Below are positions 23,811-33,252 of a stretch of DNA of 64,000 bases, piece by piece; within the stretch, counting starts at the first letter, position 1, and each line of letters begins with the position of its first letter. The position numbers and the translations under genes were made by a program. Origin of the DNA: JAWKTT01 sp041398965 (GTDB lineage: Bacteria > Planctomycetota > Planctomycetia > Planctomycetales > Planctomycetaceae); contig JAWKTT010000004.1 of assembly GCA_041398965.1 (NCBI GenBank), positions 124,001-188,000 on the forward strand, given 5' to 3'. The notes under the pieces were generated by a model, which made no database searches, had not been told where the DNA came from, and was given only the letters and a program-made list of their open reading frames with translations.

Positions 23811-24616
23811 ACCCCTCCCCCACAGTCCGGATGTAGCCCCCCGGGGAAGCCGATCTAACACCATCTCGAAACGAAGATCGAAGCCAAACCTTGTACCTCG
23901 TGAGATGACTGCTCTTGTCACCATTGGTTTATTAGAGCTGAAGTGATGCTTTCCCCGCCGCTCGACCGGAACAACTGCGCCAATTGAGAGCATCGCGGAA
24001 ACAGCTGCCTACCATAACTTGGCTATGGACTAAGACGCAGGAAATCTCAGTCGGACGGCAGGCCCCACAATCACGGCAATCCGTTGCCGTCGTTGGCGCC
24101 CAGAGCCACAGTCGCGTCTTTCTCCACACTACGGGTTCGCGCATACTGAAAGCTCGTCAAATCTGATTCACCGGGCAACGAAGCGGACGAGTGATTCAAA
24201 AGCTTACCGAAGATCCATCGAAGAGATTCAATGCAACCTGACCCTGACAACCGAATACCGAACCTGACCCCGGCGATTGCCCTGACGAAAGCATCAAAAC
24301 GCCTGATGAACGTGATAGCAACGGGCGTCGGTCATTGGTAGCTTATCGGTTCGTGACTCAGGACGGTTCGACCTGTGCTCGCAACCAACTCGGTACCCCA
24401 ATGAGTTGCTGCACCAAGTGGACAAATGTACAATGATCGGCGCCCCTCTTTGCTTCTGCTCGCGCCGGTATAGTGCCACTTGCACTTACTAGCTTATATG
24501 CCTGTCAACGAGCGAGCCAGGACGAAATAGGCAGCCAGCGACGTAAGTTGGCGCGGCAAGTGGATGCAATGGCTAATGACACATGGCCAGTATCCTGATG
24601 ACCGAACAAACGAGTA
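23811..24616. other. Gene-free stretch upstream of the Mrr-STAND gene
   Basis: No credible frame on either strand. A CAACTC/GAGTTG inverted repeat is seen near 24385-24410. It should contain the promoter of the 24617 gene; I cannot single out a box with confidence. Confidence 0.35.
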
Positions 24617-27394
24617 TTGAGAGATGAAAGCAGGGTAGCCTTGACCGCCATTCACGAGCTAATCGAAATCTCGCCGCCCAAGATTTTAGTCTTGGCAAAG
24701 GGTACCACGAAAGAAGAGATCAATCACAAGAAGGGGCACCTATTCGAGAAGTTTGTCGCGAGACTGTTAGAGTTTGACGGATACTCTGACCCGTCTTTTG
24801 AAGACCTTAACGTGACTTCGCAAGGTATTGAACTAGACGTATCAACGGTGCATCGCCTTTCAAGACATCGGTTGATAGCTGAATGCAAAGCCTACACAAC
24901 GAATTTGAAGGCGAAAGACCTCACGAATTTCTACGGGAAACTTGCTGCAGAACGTTTAAATGGCGAAGAGACCGTTGGACTCTTTGTTGCGATTCCGGGA
25001 TTGGTCGCCCAAGCGAAAGAAAAGCTTAACCAAATTCAAGCACGCGATCGCCATTTCAAGTGTTGGCAAGCCAGAGAGATTTTTGAGATTCTTCTCAAGA
25101 ATGAACTCCTTGTGCGGGACACTCCGACAAATGAGCTACTCTCCGACTTTGCAGTGTTGATTACCGAACATGGTATTTTCTCGGCAGCGAAATCGTTGGA
25201 CAGAGAGTCACGAACACCTATCTCAATCATTTGTTGGTCAAAATCCGGAGTGCTGCCCGACCCGGTCGTCGAGCTTGTTCAAGTATCGAAGTACGGAGAA
25301 GGAATCTCCGTTCGTGGTGCGTCGACTAATACTCCGTCATGGACTGGGGGTGCCGATCGCGATCAAACGATTGTTCCTGTAAGCGGCAGCACAGGCGATT
25401 TTGAATATCAGCTGCCTGCGTCGCCAAAGTACTTCGTTGGTAGGAAACAAGACTTACGCCAGCTGTCGGAGATCGTCGATGGATTGGAGAACGGCGGAGA
25501 GGTGGTTGTATTCAATGGACAATCTGGTTGGGGGAAGAGCTCGTTGGCATTGAGGTTTGCGAGCGAACTTCAGTCAGCAAAAAGGGGAAGTGCCGTTGTT
25601 TTCGATGCTCGTACTGCTGCGAACCGAGATTACGTACGGCTATGCATGCAGAAGGCGATCTTGAAGGCACAGACAAACGGCATTCTTCGGATTGGAGACA
25701 AAGGCTCGTTTGCGAGCTTGTCCAGCATTGTTTTGTTGATTAATGAATCGGAATGGTTGATTCCCAATGCTCCTGTTGCGGCATTTTTCGACCAATTTGA
25801 GAACGTGTTTCGAGATGCTGATCTAACCGCAGAGTTTCGAGACCTCGCATACTCGATCAAAGAGGTCAACAAGCCGTTTATCGTCGGGTTCTCTTGGAAA
25901 ACCGATTTCGTCACGTGGGCAGAAAACCATCCCTACCAGTTGCGAGATGAAATTCGCACCAACGCCAAACTGCTCCAACTCGAACCGCTCGGCCCTGGTG
26001 ACATCAACACGCTTTTGCGTCGTTTGGAACGGGTGATCTCACAGAAGCTAAGCGGTGATCTGAAGAGCAGATTGCGTGAATACTCTCAAGGTCTTCCTTG
26101 GCTGTTTAAGAAACTGGCGAGTCACGTGATATCGGAAATTGCGAGCGGAATAACGCAAACGGAGTTGCTCGATGAGGCACTGAATGTTCGAACTCTCTTT
26201 GATTCAGACTTGCGCGAATTGACGCCAGAAGAGATTGCGGCACTGAAGCGGATAGCGAGAGTGTGTCCAGTTTCTGTGTCTGAAATCGTAGAGGTCGTTC
26301 CGCCACAACAGATTCAATCCTTCATCGACAGACGTTTGCTTGTTTCAGTGGGCGAGTTTCTCGACACATATTGGGATATTTTTAGGGATTTTCTCATTAC
26401 AGGTGAAGTGCCAATCAAGGAAAGTTACATCCTGCGACAGACGCCAAACTCAGCGGGTAGATTCCTTCATTTAGTAAAGGATTCAGGTGGCACGATTAGT
26501 GTCCAGGGTGCAGCCAAAAAGCTCGGAACTTCGGAAGGGGTAGTGTTCAACACTTCACGTGAATTGAGGCTAATGGGCGTCTTGTTTAGTGACAAGTCGG
26601 GGACTTTTTCGATTGCTGACGAGGTGCTCACAGCTGTTGACTTCAATGAAGCCGTCCACGCACGTATTTCAAGAGCGCTAAAAAGAAACAAGGCGTTCGA
26701 TGCACTGTCAAAGCTAGTTGTGGGCGACGACGAGGGGGTTCAGTTTGATGCATTCGCAGCTGCATTGCCTAGCGAGTTTGCTGGCGTTCAAGGGTCCGAA
26801 AGGACATGGAAAACGTATGCTCGCGCATTCCTGAAATGGTTTGAATACGGTCGCCTGATTACAGTTACGGGCTCAACGATCCAGCTGGGCGTGCCTCAAA
26901 AGCAAGTGTTGGAACTTGTTGATGCCAAAGGACTTTTCGGTCTTACCGGCCGATTACCAAGAAGTTTCCCTCAGTCCGCTCCGAGACCCGCATTGGAACT
27001 TGCGAAGTATCTTGCGAGGCTTGGTGAGAATCCGAAGCTGACGAAGTCAGGAAACTTGAAAGCCCTAAATGATCTTAGAGCTCTCGGAATTGCAAGATTT
27101 GATCGGAGATCGGGCCAATTGGTGGTTGAGGCGCCAGCGTTGTTCCACGATGACGGTAGGATTGACGAATGCTTTTTGCGAGACCTGATAGATAAGATGC
27201 CCGGTGCGTCTGACGCATTCTCAGAACTTGAAGGCGATCCAACCTCTTCGTCGGATTCCATCGGATTCAAAATTGCGTCCGGGTATGGAAAGGAGTGGTC
27301 GGCTGGTACAACCCAGAACGTTGGCAAATATTTTCGCGCCTGGGCTCAATACGCTGGAGTCGCAACCAAAAGACCCTACACAAAGAGGAAGTAA
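24617..27394 (+). CDS. Mrr-type nuclease fused to STAND-like ATPase (Avs-like defence protein)
   Basis: 925 residues beginning at a TTG; no in-frame ATG or GTG precedes the conserved part. Residues 40-56 (GHLFEKFVARLLEFDGY), ELD at 72-74 and LIAECKAYTTNLKAKDL (87-103) form a restriction-endonuclease-like Mrr_cat domain with PD-(D/E)xK residues. A P-loop VVVFNGQSGWGKSSLALRFA lies at about 295-314 and an AAFFDQFENVF Walker B near 390. The C-terminal 450 residues are helical with winged-helix-like segments and two related stretches (RTWKTYARAFLKWFEYGRL; VGKYFRAWAQYAGV). This matches nuclease-STAND antiphage proteins, where the C-terminus senses a phage protein and the nuclease kills. Visibly more A/T-rich than neighbours, suggesting transfer. 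Confidence 0.85.
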   Translation: MRDESRVALTAIHELIEISPPKILVLAKGTTKEEINHKKGHLFEKFVARLLEFDGYSDPSFEDLNVTSQGIELDVSTVHRLSRHRLIAECKAYTTNLKAKDLTNFYGKLAAERLNGEETVGLFVAIPGLVAQAKEKLNQIQARDRHFKCWQAREIFEILLKNELLVRDTPTNELLSDFAVLITEHGIFSAAKSLDRESRTPISIICWSKSGVLPDPVVELVQVSKYGEGISVRGASTNTPSWTGGADRDQTIVPVSGSTGDFEYQLPASPKYFVGRKQDLRQLSEIVDGLENGGEVVVFNGQSGWGKSSLALRFASELQSAKRGSAVVFDARTAANRDYVRLCMQKAILKAQTNGILRIGDKGSFASLSSIVLLINESEWLIPNAPVAAFFDQFENVFRDADLTAEFRDLAYSIKEVNKPFIVGFSWKTDFVTWAENHPYQLRDEIRTNAKLLQLEPLGPGDINTLLRRLERVISQKLSGDLKSRLREYSQGLPWLFKKLASHVISEIASGITQTELLDEALNVRTLFDSDLRELTPEEIAALKRIARVCPVSVSEIVEVVPPQQIQSFIDRRLLVSVGEFLDTYWDIFRDFLITGEVPIKESYILRQTPNSAGRFLHLVKDSGGTISVQGAAKKLGTSEGVVFNTSRELRLMGVLFSDKSGTFSIADEVLTAVDFNEAVHARISRALKRNKAFDALSKLVVGDDEGVQFDAFAAALPSEFAGVQGSERTWKTYARAFLKWFEYGRLITVTGSTIQLGVPQKQVLELVDAKGLFGLTGRLPRSFPQSAPRPALELAKYLARLGENPKLTKSGNLKALNDLRALGIARFDRRSGQLVVEAPALFHDDGRIDECFLRDLIDKMPGASDAFSELEGDPTSSSDSIGFKIASGYGKEWSAGTTQNVGKYFRAWAQYAGVATKRPYTKRK

Positions 27395-28447
27395 CCTTTG
27401 GAAGACAACTGTCCAGCGGTATACGATGGTTCCTAATCGAAAGAATGGTATTTTGGCGAAACTCGCGGCAGTATTTCCGAGTTTAAGAGTGGCCGAGGTC
27501 AGGCTACGGTTTCGGTTTGTTTCCATGATCGAACCTGGAGGACGCCTTCGTATTCTCCTGGCGGCTTGTTCCATGGTACGCCAGCCTCGCGTTTAGTTCC
27601 CGGGAGCGGTTTACCATCTGGTCACAAGAGGTCAAAGGCGCAAGCCGATCTCTCAATAACAAGGCCACTATGAGCACATGACACGCGGGTTCAAAGACGA
27701 GATCACTCGCAGCGGCCGGAAGGATATCGAGTTTTGTTGGATGCAGTGTTACATTCACATACTGCGATAAACCCCGGAAGCGAATCTGAGCCGGGGAATA
27801 CGACATGGGCTCTCGGGATACGCGAACCGGCATGCAAAGCGGAAATGTCGGACTTGGCATTGCTTTTAAGGTCGATGCAAGGCAACCGTAGTCGAAGACG
27901 CTGGCTTATTCTGGAGTCTCGGTCGCTCTATTTGCGAGTATTCGCTCGTGATGGCGGTCGTGTCGAGTTTGGTGAGGCTGGCATCTTGTATGCGGTACGT
28001 ATTGGCGGGTGTGGGGACGTGGTGCCGGATTGGCGGTAGCCGATCGGCGGAGCTGTCTCTGACTTGGGGAAGTGGGGTGCGGCGACCGCGTCGGGGGTGC
28101 GTGCGAGGTGACTCGCCGCTGGCCGCGACCCGCGGAGATGGAGCAGCCTTCCTTGGCGTCGTCGAAAGCTCCGCGGGTCGCGGGCAACAGCCCGTCGACG
28201 CGGAGCCCTCCTCGTGGGGCCGGTTCTCGGCTTGTCCGAGCGAGGAATGGGTTCGACTACGTCGACCCGTTGCCTGTCCCGCTGGCTGTCCCTTGTATGG
28301 AACACCTTCCGCATCACCCTGCGAAACATGCTTCCATTTCCTTTGTGGCGACTGATTCGGGTCGGCGATCAGAAGCTGATGATGTACTTCACCAGACCAT
28401 GACAGACTGGCCAGCAGCGACCTCCGTGTCGCTGCCGGGGAGGATGT
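27395..28447. other. Gene-free stretch with a long perfect inverted repeat
   Basis: Short frames only. CCGCGACCCGCGGAG (28123-28137) and CTCCGCGGGTCGCGG (28169-28183) are perfect 15-base arms around a 31-base loop, downstream of the initiator gene. No T-run follows on either strand, so a simple terminator is not supported; it could be an origin or protein-binding site. Confidence 0.5.
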
Positions 28448-29899
28448 TCAGCGGTCGTCCAACACCAACACTCGTGGCAAGTTCCGGTCAACCGCGATCG
28501 TCTCCAGCACTTGCAAGTGTGGCTGCGGGGACTTCACCGATTCACGACGAATGATGTCGGCCAGCCGAGTGCTCGTTTCCCGTTCGACAGTCGTCTGAAT
28601 CCACTGACGTCGTTCCTCCAGTGATGCACTCCCCCACTCTGCCAACAGTCGTTGCTGACGGTCGCGACGTTGTTGCTTCTTCGCCGCGATTGCGACCTCC
28701 TCACGAACCTGCTGGGCGTCTTTCGTCTGTTGACGCGTTCGCAACTCGTGGCGTTTCTCGCGATGCTGAACCGAACGGGGCTTCGGCCAGTTCTCTTCGA
28801 TCGCCTTGCGTAACATCCCGACACGGTTCTCCGTCGGCTTCCGGGCATCGAGCCAGGCGATCTGATTCTGTACCACCTCGATCCCTTGCTGTTCAATTAG
28901 CCTCACTGCACTGTGCCGATCGAACCCTTGATTCCTCAATAATATAATCCCCTCTTTCATCGCAGCAGCCTGTTGTTGTTTCAGAGTGTCTTTATGCTCT
29001 GTCTTTATCGTGATGGGCTTTTTGAACCGATCCTCTGGTGGGGTTTCTGAACCGTTCCTGATGGGCTTATTGAACCATTCCACCTCTGATGGGATATCTG
29101 AACCGATGCGGCGGTTCAGCCCTTGTTGAAGCCAACGGACGCCATAACAGGTCGCCTGCTGTTGGGATCGGTCCGGAGAGAAGTTACCTAGTTCGATGCG
29201 TGCGATGTAACCCGCCTCGTCGGCCAGTCGGATCGCCTGGGCGAGCGTCTTGCCGATGCTGAGATGGGCGTAGTTGGCGATCTGCTGATACGAAAGGGGC
29301 GTCGATGTCCGCCGTCCGCCGAACTGGTTCTGGTAGCCAATCGTATGACGCAGGACCGTGCCAACGACTTTCGTCACCGCCAGCGGAGCCTCAGGCACGA
29401 CACGATCAAAGAACGCATTCGGCACCGGCGTCCGATGTCCTTCACCTCGAAAGAACCCATCAAACCGTTCAGGCGACTTCAGATATTCCGTCTCACTCCC
29501 CCATCGCAGTCGATACTGAGCCGACTGACCTTGCTCCCCCACTCCCTTCGCCCGTCCTGCCTGCACCTGTGCGATGAACTTCCGACGCAGTGCCTCATCA
29601 AGCACCTCACGCAAGGCACCGCGACTGATCCCTGCTCGCTCGATCAACTCCGTCCATGACACCGTGATCTCTTGCTCGATCGGTTCACCATTCGCATCAA
29701 GCCAGCCGAGCGTCCGCCGCAGCAAATACGCCACCAATCGCACACATCCCCGCGAACCATACGGCAACAGCACATCGAAGAACTGATTCGGCGTATAGAC
29801 ATAGTTCGCCGTCAACGGCTCGAAGCCCGGAAAGGGATCACTCGGCTGCCGTTGATGGTGACGTGAAGAAGTGAGCACAGGGAACGAAGGAATCAGCAA
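28448..29899 (-). CDS. Putative replication initiator (tandem winged-helix)
   Basis: 483 residues. First winged-helix region: VYTPNQFFDVLLPYGSRGCV, VRLVAYLLRRTLGWLD and ISRGALREVLDEALRRKFI. Second: TPVPNAFFDRVVPEAPLAVT, VVGTVLRHTIGYQNQ and LSYQQIANYAHLSIGKTLAQ. Two related N-terminal modules followed by a charged helical C-terminus (EKRHELRTRQQTKDAQQVRE) is a layout of plasmid Rep or phage O-like initiators. The gene contains four iteron-like repeats at 29011-29109. The next gene upstream ends 3 bases before its start. Rep function is inference from fold pattern and repeats. Confidence 0.65.
   Translation of the reverse strand: MLIPSFPVLTSSRHHQRQPSDPFPGFEPLTANYVYTPNQFFDVLLPYGSRGCVRLVAYLLRRTLGWLDANGEPIEQEITVSWTELIERAGISRGALREVLDEALRRKFIAQVQAGRAKGVGEQGQSAQYRLRWGSETEYLKSPERFDGFFRGEGHRTPVPNAFFDRVVPEAPLAVTKVVGTVLRHTIGYQNQFGGRRTSTPLSYQQIANYAHLSIGKTLAQAIRLADEAGYIARIELGNFSPDRSQQQATCYGVRWLQQGLNRRIGSDIPSEVEWFNKPIRNGSETPPEDRFKKPITIKTEHKDTLKQQQAAAMKEGIILLRNQGFDRHSAVRLIEQQGIEVVQNQIAWLDARKPTENRVGMLRKAIEENWPKPRSVQHREKRHELRTRQQTKDAQQVREEVAIAAKKQQRRDRQQRLLAEWGSASLEERRQWIQTTVERETSTRLADIIRRESVKSPQPHLQVLETIAVDRNLPRVLVLDDR
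29011..29109. repeat. Four iteron-like repeats inside the initiator gene
   Basis: Four 23-base copies start at 29011, 29036, 29059 and 29087; the consensus is TGATGGG then about five bases and TGAACCGWTCC. Spacings of 25, 23 and 28 bases are not multiples of three, so the copies fall in different reading frames. This points to selection on the DNA rather than on the protein, as expected for iterons. Confidence 0.6.
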
Positions 29900-29902
29900 T
29901 GG

Positions 29903-30496
29903 CTAAGCGTTGCGTCGACCGAAGAGTCGGAACTGACGCGACCAGATCGATGCCTTACGGTTGCTGTCTGACGACTTCTCGTTCCGACCCGTCTCTCTCC
30001 CCTGTTGATCGCGACTCTCGACCGTGATGTCTGCTGGACTCGCCGGAGCCGCGATCGACAGACGTTGCTGTAAGTCCTTCATCAGAATGTTCTGTTCACG
30101 CATCCGCTCGTTCTGATTGCCGATCTGCTCGTCCTTCTTGTCGAGCTGTTTCTCCAGCGTCTCAATCTGCCGATCCTTCGACTGCAACTGCTCCCGCAGC
30201 ACTGCAACAATCGCTTCCCCCGTCGCTCCTAATGAACCGTTCGAGGCGGAAGCCGGACTCCCCTCCTCCGCAGCGGTCTCCTTTGGATACCGCCTCTCAA
30301 GAAGCTCCTTGTCGATCTTCCAAACATACGGCTCCCCCGCCGCCCGCCGCTTCTCAACTTCATCATGCGACGGCAGAATGAACTGCCGATCCGGATGCTC
30401 CACATCCGCAGCCACTTCGCGCAGCAGCCGCTTAATGGTCGACTCCGACTTGCCAGTAAATGTAACGGCCTCTTTGACGGTGAGCAGGGGATTCAT
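29903..30496 (-). CDS. HTH/coiled-coil DNA-binding protein
   Basis: 197 residues. An N-terminal excisionase/MerR-like helix-turn-helix (LTVKEAVTFTGKSESTIKRL) is followed by a long coiled coil (VAVLREQLQSKDRQIETLEK, QLDKKDEQIGNQNERM, REQNILMKDLQQRL). The C-terminus ends WSRQFRLFGRRNA, where QFRLF resembles the sliding-clamp motif. This recalls KfrA-like or partition proteins of plasmids. It forms a tight operon with the initiator gene, three bases apart. Role in partition or copy control is inferred. Confidence 0.75.
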   Translation of the reverse strand: MNPLLTVKEAVTFTGKSESTIKRLLREVAADVEHPDRQFILPSHDEVEKRRAAGEPYVWKIDKELLERRYPKETAAEEGSPASASNGSLGATGEAIVAVLREQLQSKDRQIETLEKQLDKKDEQIGNQNERMREQNILMKDLQQRLSIAAPASPADITVESRDQQGRETGRNEKSSDSNRKASIWSRQFRLFGRRNA

Positions 30497-31183
30497 AAGT
30501 GATGGGGAGATTCTTCCGAATCAGCCTAGCGCAACACGTTCATCCCGGCAAGAAGATGTGAACCATTCCTGAACCACCCCCGTCAGTCCAGGGCCTCCAC
30601 GACCCCCGCCAAGAACAGGTCACGACCGCCCCCATGAGACCGGCAAAGAGGGGAGTCATCAAGGTCCCGACTGCGTTCACCCGTGTTCAACGGCCCACCT
30701 CGTGAACGGTGCACGAACCAGTTCTCCGCACAGTCCACTTCGACTTGCGTCAGTGGCCGATCCCTGTCATCGCCATAGTTCAAGACTCCATTCCGTTCAG
30801 GTTCACGAACGACACCGTTCATTGACCGTCTCGACGCACTCCCTCAACACCCCACAGTCCAAGCAGCCCCTCCTCACGCTCACCCGTGATCCCCGCGCCC
30901 CCAGCAGGGGAGTCACGCCCCCCATCACCCCCAGCCCATGACACCGATCAAGAACCGATGCACAAACTCGCCATGACCCGGTTCAGGGGACGGAGCTGTC
31001 GTGGACAGCAGTCGCGTTCGGTGGCGGGCTACCGCACAAACGAGGCGGTCAACCTTCCGCTCAGACTACCGCACACATCAGCACGCCCGACACAGAGACG
31101 CTCGGCAGAGCGGCTGTCATTTATGACGGAGAACGCACGCTGTCCCGTCCGCTCGTGGCCCCCGGTCGATCCATGCGCCGCGC
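30497..31183. other. Candidate replication origin, TGAAC/GTTCA-rich
   Basis: No gene. TGAAC or GTTCA occurs about ten times between 30538 and 30985, including TGAACCATTCC at 30559, which matches the iteron core of 29011-29109. The region lies directly upstream of the HTH-Rep operon, a usual place for an origin or for autoregulatory sites. Confidence 0.45.
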
Positions 31184-31218
31184 AAAAAAAGCCCCGCCGA
31201 AGGAGACTCCGACGGGGC
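31184..31218 (-). terminator. Strong rho-independent terminator
   Basis: Minus strand: a 12-pair stem beginning GCCCCGTCGGAG, a 4-base loop TCTC, and the complementary arm ending CGGGGC followed by seven T. It ends the 31226 gene. Confidence 0.88.
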
Positions 31219-31225
31219 CATGAGA

Positions 31226-31699
31226 CTAACCACAACTTTCACAAGGATCGTAGCTCAGTTCGTGGGAGGGCAACTGCACGAAGCGGTTCCATTGTTCGAC
31301 GAGATCCCGAGTAATGTTTCGATAGGATTTCGACTCTTCATAGAGTCCGGACTCGTCATAGTCACCGATCATGTAGACCGGATCGCCTGCCCAACGACCG
31401 ACAGTCCAACAACCGACAACGGACTCCTTGAAATCCTTCATCGGGTGCCCTTCGACGGCGTTCCACTGGGCCAAGACGACGGCCAAAGGATGTTCTTTCA
31501 TAGTGATGATTCTGAGCAGATCTTCCGGCGGTTCAACGTAGTCACCGTCACAGGTCTCGGTACTTTGACGAAGGAGTAACATGAAGATTGCTCCGTACGG
31601 GTTGACCGCCCATTCCCAGAGCTGGGCCCCACCGTCCATGCAGTGGGCGCAAACGTATTCCTGTTTCTGTGTGTTAATGGCTTTGAAGTATTGTCGCAT
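31226..31699 (-). CDS. Element-encoded hypothetical protein with two CxxC pairs
   Basis: 157 residues from MRQYFKAINTQKQEYVCAHC. CAHC near the N-terminus and CESC at the very C-terminus could form one zinc site. The middle (WEWAVNPYGAIFMLLLRQST; VVLAQWNAVEGHPMKDFKES; GRWAGDPVYMIGDYDESGLY) looks like a compact alpha/beta fold. The frame above 31699 covers the upstream terminator and is not coding. It stands alone between two terminators. Function unknown. Confidence 0.75.
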   Translation of the reverse strand: MRQYFKAINTQKQEYVCAHCMDGGAQLWEWAVNPYGAIFMLLLRQSTETCDGDYVEPPEDLLRIITMKEHPLAVVLAQWNAVEGHPMKDFKESVVGCWTVGRWAGDPVYMIGDYDESGLYEESKSYRNITRDLVEQWNRFVQLPSHELSYDPCESCG

Positions 31700-31723
31700 A
31701 ATTGAGTGAGTGGAAAATGAAGT

Positions 31724-31754
31724 AAAAAGCCCACGACTGAGAGCAGCCGTGGGC
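31724..31754 (-). terminator. Rho-independent terminator
   Basis: Minus strand: GCCCACG, a 12-base loop, CGTGGGC and TTTTTA. It ends the HTH gene at 31771. Confidence 0.88.
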
Positions 31755-31770
31755 GGGAGTTGGATCAAGT

Positions 31771-32157
31771 TCAGAAGAACTCGATCACGTCAGCCGATGA
31801 TGTCTGGCGTCGTCGCTGTGGTGGAGGAGGGGAGTGGTTCGCCCGGCGACGTTTGAAGTCGTCAATCGCTTCGCGGTCGATCCGGTATCTCGGTCGCCCT
31901 CCCTGAGTCACCGCGATGTTCGTCGCTCTGAGTTCACCCGACCGAATCCACGTGAGAATCTTATCGGGAGAGACCCCCCACTCCACCGCGAGTTCCGGAG
32001 GCGTCAGACACGCTCGCGTGTCGCGACTCAAGCACCGTTCGATCGTCGCTCGAATCCGACCAGGGAGGTCGTCCGGAAGTGACCTCTCAGACAGCTCTGC
32101 TTCGAGCAGATTCGTCAGTGCCTCCGAGAGCCTATCGATGGAGTTAGGATTTCGCAT
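31771..32157 (-). CDS. Excisionase-like HTH protein
   Basis: 128 residues. The helix-turn-helix is LTPPELAVEWGVSPDKILTW followed by IRSGELRATNIA and GRPRYRIDREAIDDFKRRR, the usual HTH_17/excisionase pattern. The N-terminal 45 residues form a helix (LSEALTNLLEAELSERSL) and the C-terminus is Pro/Arg-rich. It may be a directionality factor or a transcription factor of the element. Confidence 0.85.
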   Translation of the reverse strand: MRNPNSIDRLSEALTNLLEAELSERSLPDDLPGRIRATIERCLSRDTRACLTPPELAVEWGVSPDKILTWIRSGELRATNIAVTQGGRPRYRIDREAIDDFKRRRANHSPPPPQRRRQTSSADVIEFF

Positions 32158-32265
32158 CGCCAGAGGGAGAAGAAAAGAGCGAGTCGAACGACGTCACCTG
32201 CTCGCATCGCCATGAGATTTCGCTTGCGCTTTCAAACAGTTTCATATTCAATAGGGGTAGAAGGA

Positions 32266-32302
32266 TAAAAGGCCCCACGGCCAACCAACGTCGACCGTGG
32301 GG
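32266..32302 (-). terminator. Rho-independent terminator
   Basis: Minus strand: CCCCACGG, a 14-base loop, CCGTGGGG then CCTTTTATCC. It ends the 32312 gene. Confidence 0.8.
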
Positions 32303-32311
32303 AGTGAAGGC

Positions 32312-32623
32312 TCAACTCTGAGGTGAATCGGAGTTAATGTCTTCGAGCTTGTGACGTAGCCGATCGTACGCCTTAGTGAGCAGCAGGCTCATCCGCAGCA
32401 AATCTTCCTCGTGGAGGATGTGCGTCGAGACCCACTGTTTGTCCTTGTTGCGATAGACCCGTTCCGGGACGACGAACAGGTGGACTTCACCCTTGTCCTT
32501 GCTCTTCGCAAAGAGACTGACAGAGAGGGGACCATCCTTCAGCTTGAAGGATGGCCGGGCCGATGATGTTGCGTCCTCTGGAGCAGAGGCGGGACGCTGT
32601 GCCTCGTCGTCGGTATGACCCAT
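32312..32623 (-). CDS. Small element protein (possible PC4-like/ssDNA-binding fold), paralogue 1
   Basis: 103 residues from MGHTDDEAQRPASAPEDATS. After a disordered start come beta-strands (KLKDGPLSVSLFAKSKDKGE; VHLFVVPERVYRNKDKQWVS) and a final helix (EDLLRMSLLLTKAYDRLRHK). The same strand-strand-helix plan with a shared SVSxF near its start occurs at 32947-33201 and 47630-47875. This resembles PC4-like nucleic-acid-binding folds, but that is inference from pattern only. Confidence 0.65.
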   Translation of the reverse strand: MGHTDDEAQRPASAPEDATSSARPSFKLKDGPLSVSLFAKSKDKGEVHLFVVPERVYRNKDKQWVSTHILHEEDLLRMSLLLTKAYDRLRHKLEDINSDSPQS

Positions 32624-32946
32624 ACGAATAAGAGGGAAGGAAATAAGTCGCACTCCGTTGGTGCGGAGTGCAGTCTTTCAGCAGCAATCCGCAGCTCGCG
32701 GTCACAGGCTGCCGAGCGACCACGGCATCCCCGGTTACCCAGCGGTCAGCGCAGGGAACCGATGGATGATGCCGTCAGCGAGCACGCCTTGACCGCATGA
32801 GAGACCGGATTGCTAACCTGAAAAGACTGCCAGCACCAACAATCCCCAGCAACCGCTTGCGCCCGCACGTCGAGAGAGGCATGCTGAGTGCTCCGTTGGA
32901 ACTTCCCAACGGACTCCATTCAGGTCCTTTCACGCGAGGGAAAAAC

Positions 32947-33201
32947 ATGTCCGAAAAACGGCCCGAAAAAGTCTTCCGAATCGGCTTCGTCTCCGTCTCC
33001 ATCTTCAGCAACGACATCGAGCATGATGGCAGCAAACGGACGATCCGTTCCGTCAACCTGCAAAAACGGTATCGCGATGGCGAAGACTGGAAGTATTCCT
33101 CCTCACTCAGTCTGGCTGAGTTGCCACAGGCAATCCGACTGCTCGAACTGGCCACCCGATACGTCGAGGCCCGCGAGGCCGACATCTCCGTCGACAGTTG
33201 A
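32947..33201 (+). CDS. Small element protein (possible PC4-like/ssDNA-binding fold), paralogue 2
   Basis: 84 residues from MSEKRPEKVFRIGFVSVSIF, then RTIRSVNLQKRYRDGEDWKY, SSSLSLAELPQAIRLLELAT and RYVEAREADI. Beta-rich first half and one helix. Closely parallels 47630-47875 (RSVSLSRRYYDRQGGEWKST). The frame before 32947 is not part of it. A terminator follows at 33221. Probably binds single-stranded DNA or RNA of the element; not proven. Confidence 0.75.
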   Translation: MSEKRPEKVFRIGFVSVSIFSNDIEHDGSKRTIRSVNLQKRYRDGEDWKYSSSLSLAELPQAIRLLELATRYVEAREADISVDS

Positions 33202-33220
33202 ACCGACCCGAATCCCCCTC

Positions 33221-33252
33221 GACGGCAGTCTCACAGGCTGCCGTCCCTTTTT
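33221..33252 (+). terminator. Rho-independent terminator
   Basis: GACGGCAG, a 9-base loop, CTGCCGTC then CCTTTTTC, directly after the 32947 gene. Confidence 0.85.

Noticed and set aside
33201..33225. Partial match to the tRNA-Ser 3' end (GAATCCCCCTC) as an attachment site
   Set aside because: Only 11 bases of a C-run match; too weak to call a direct repeat.
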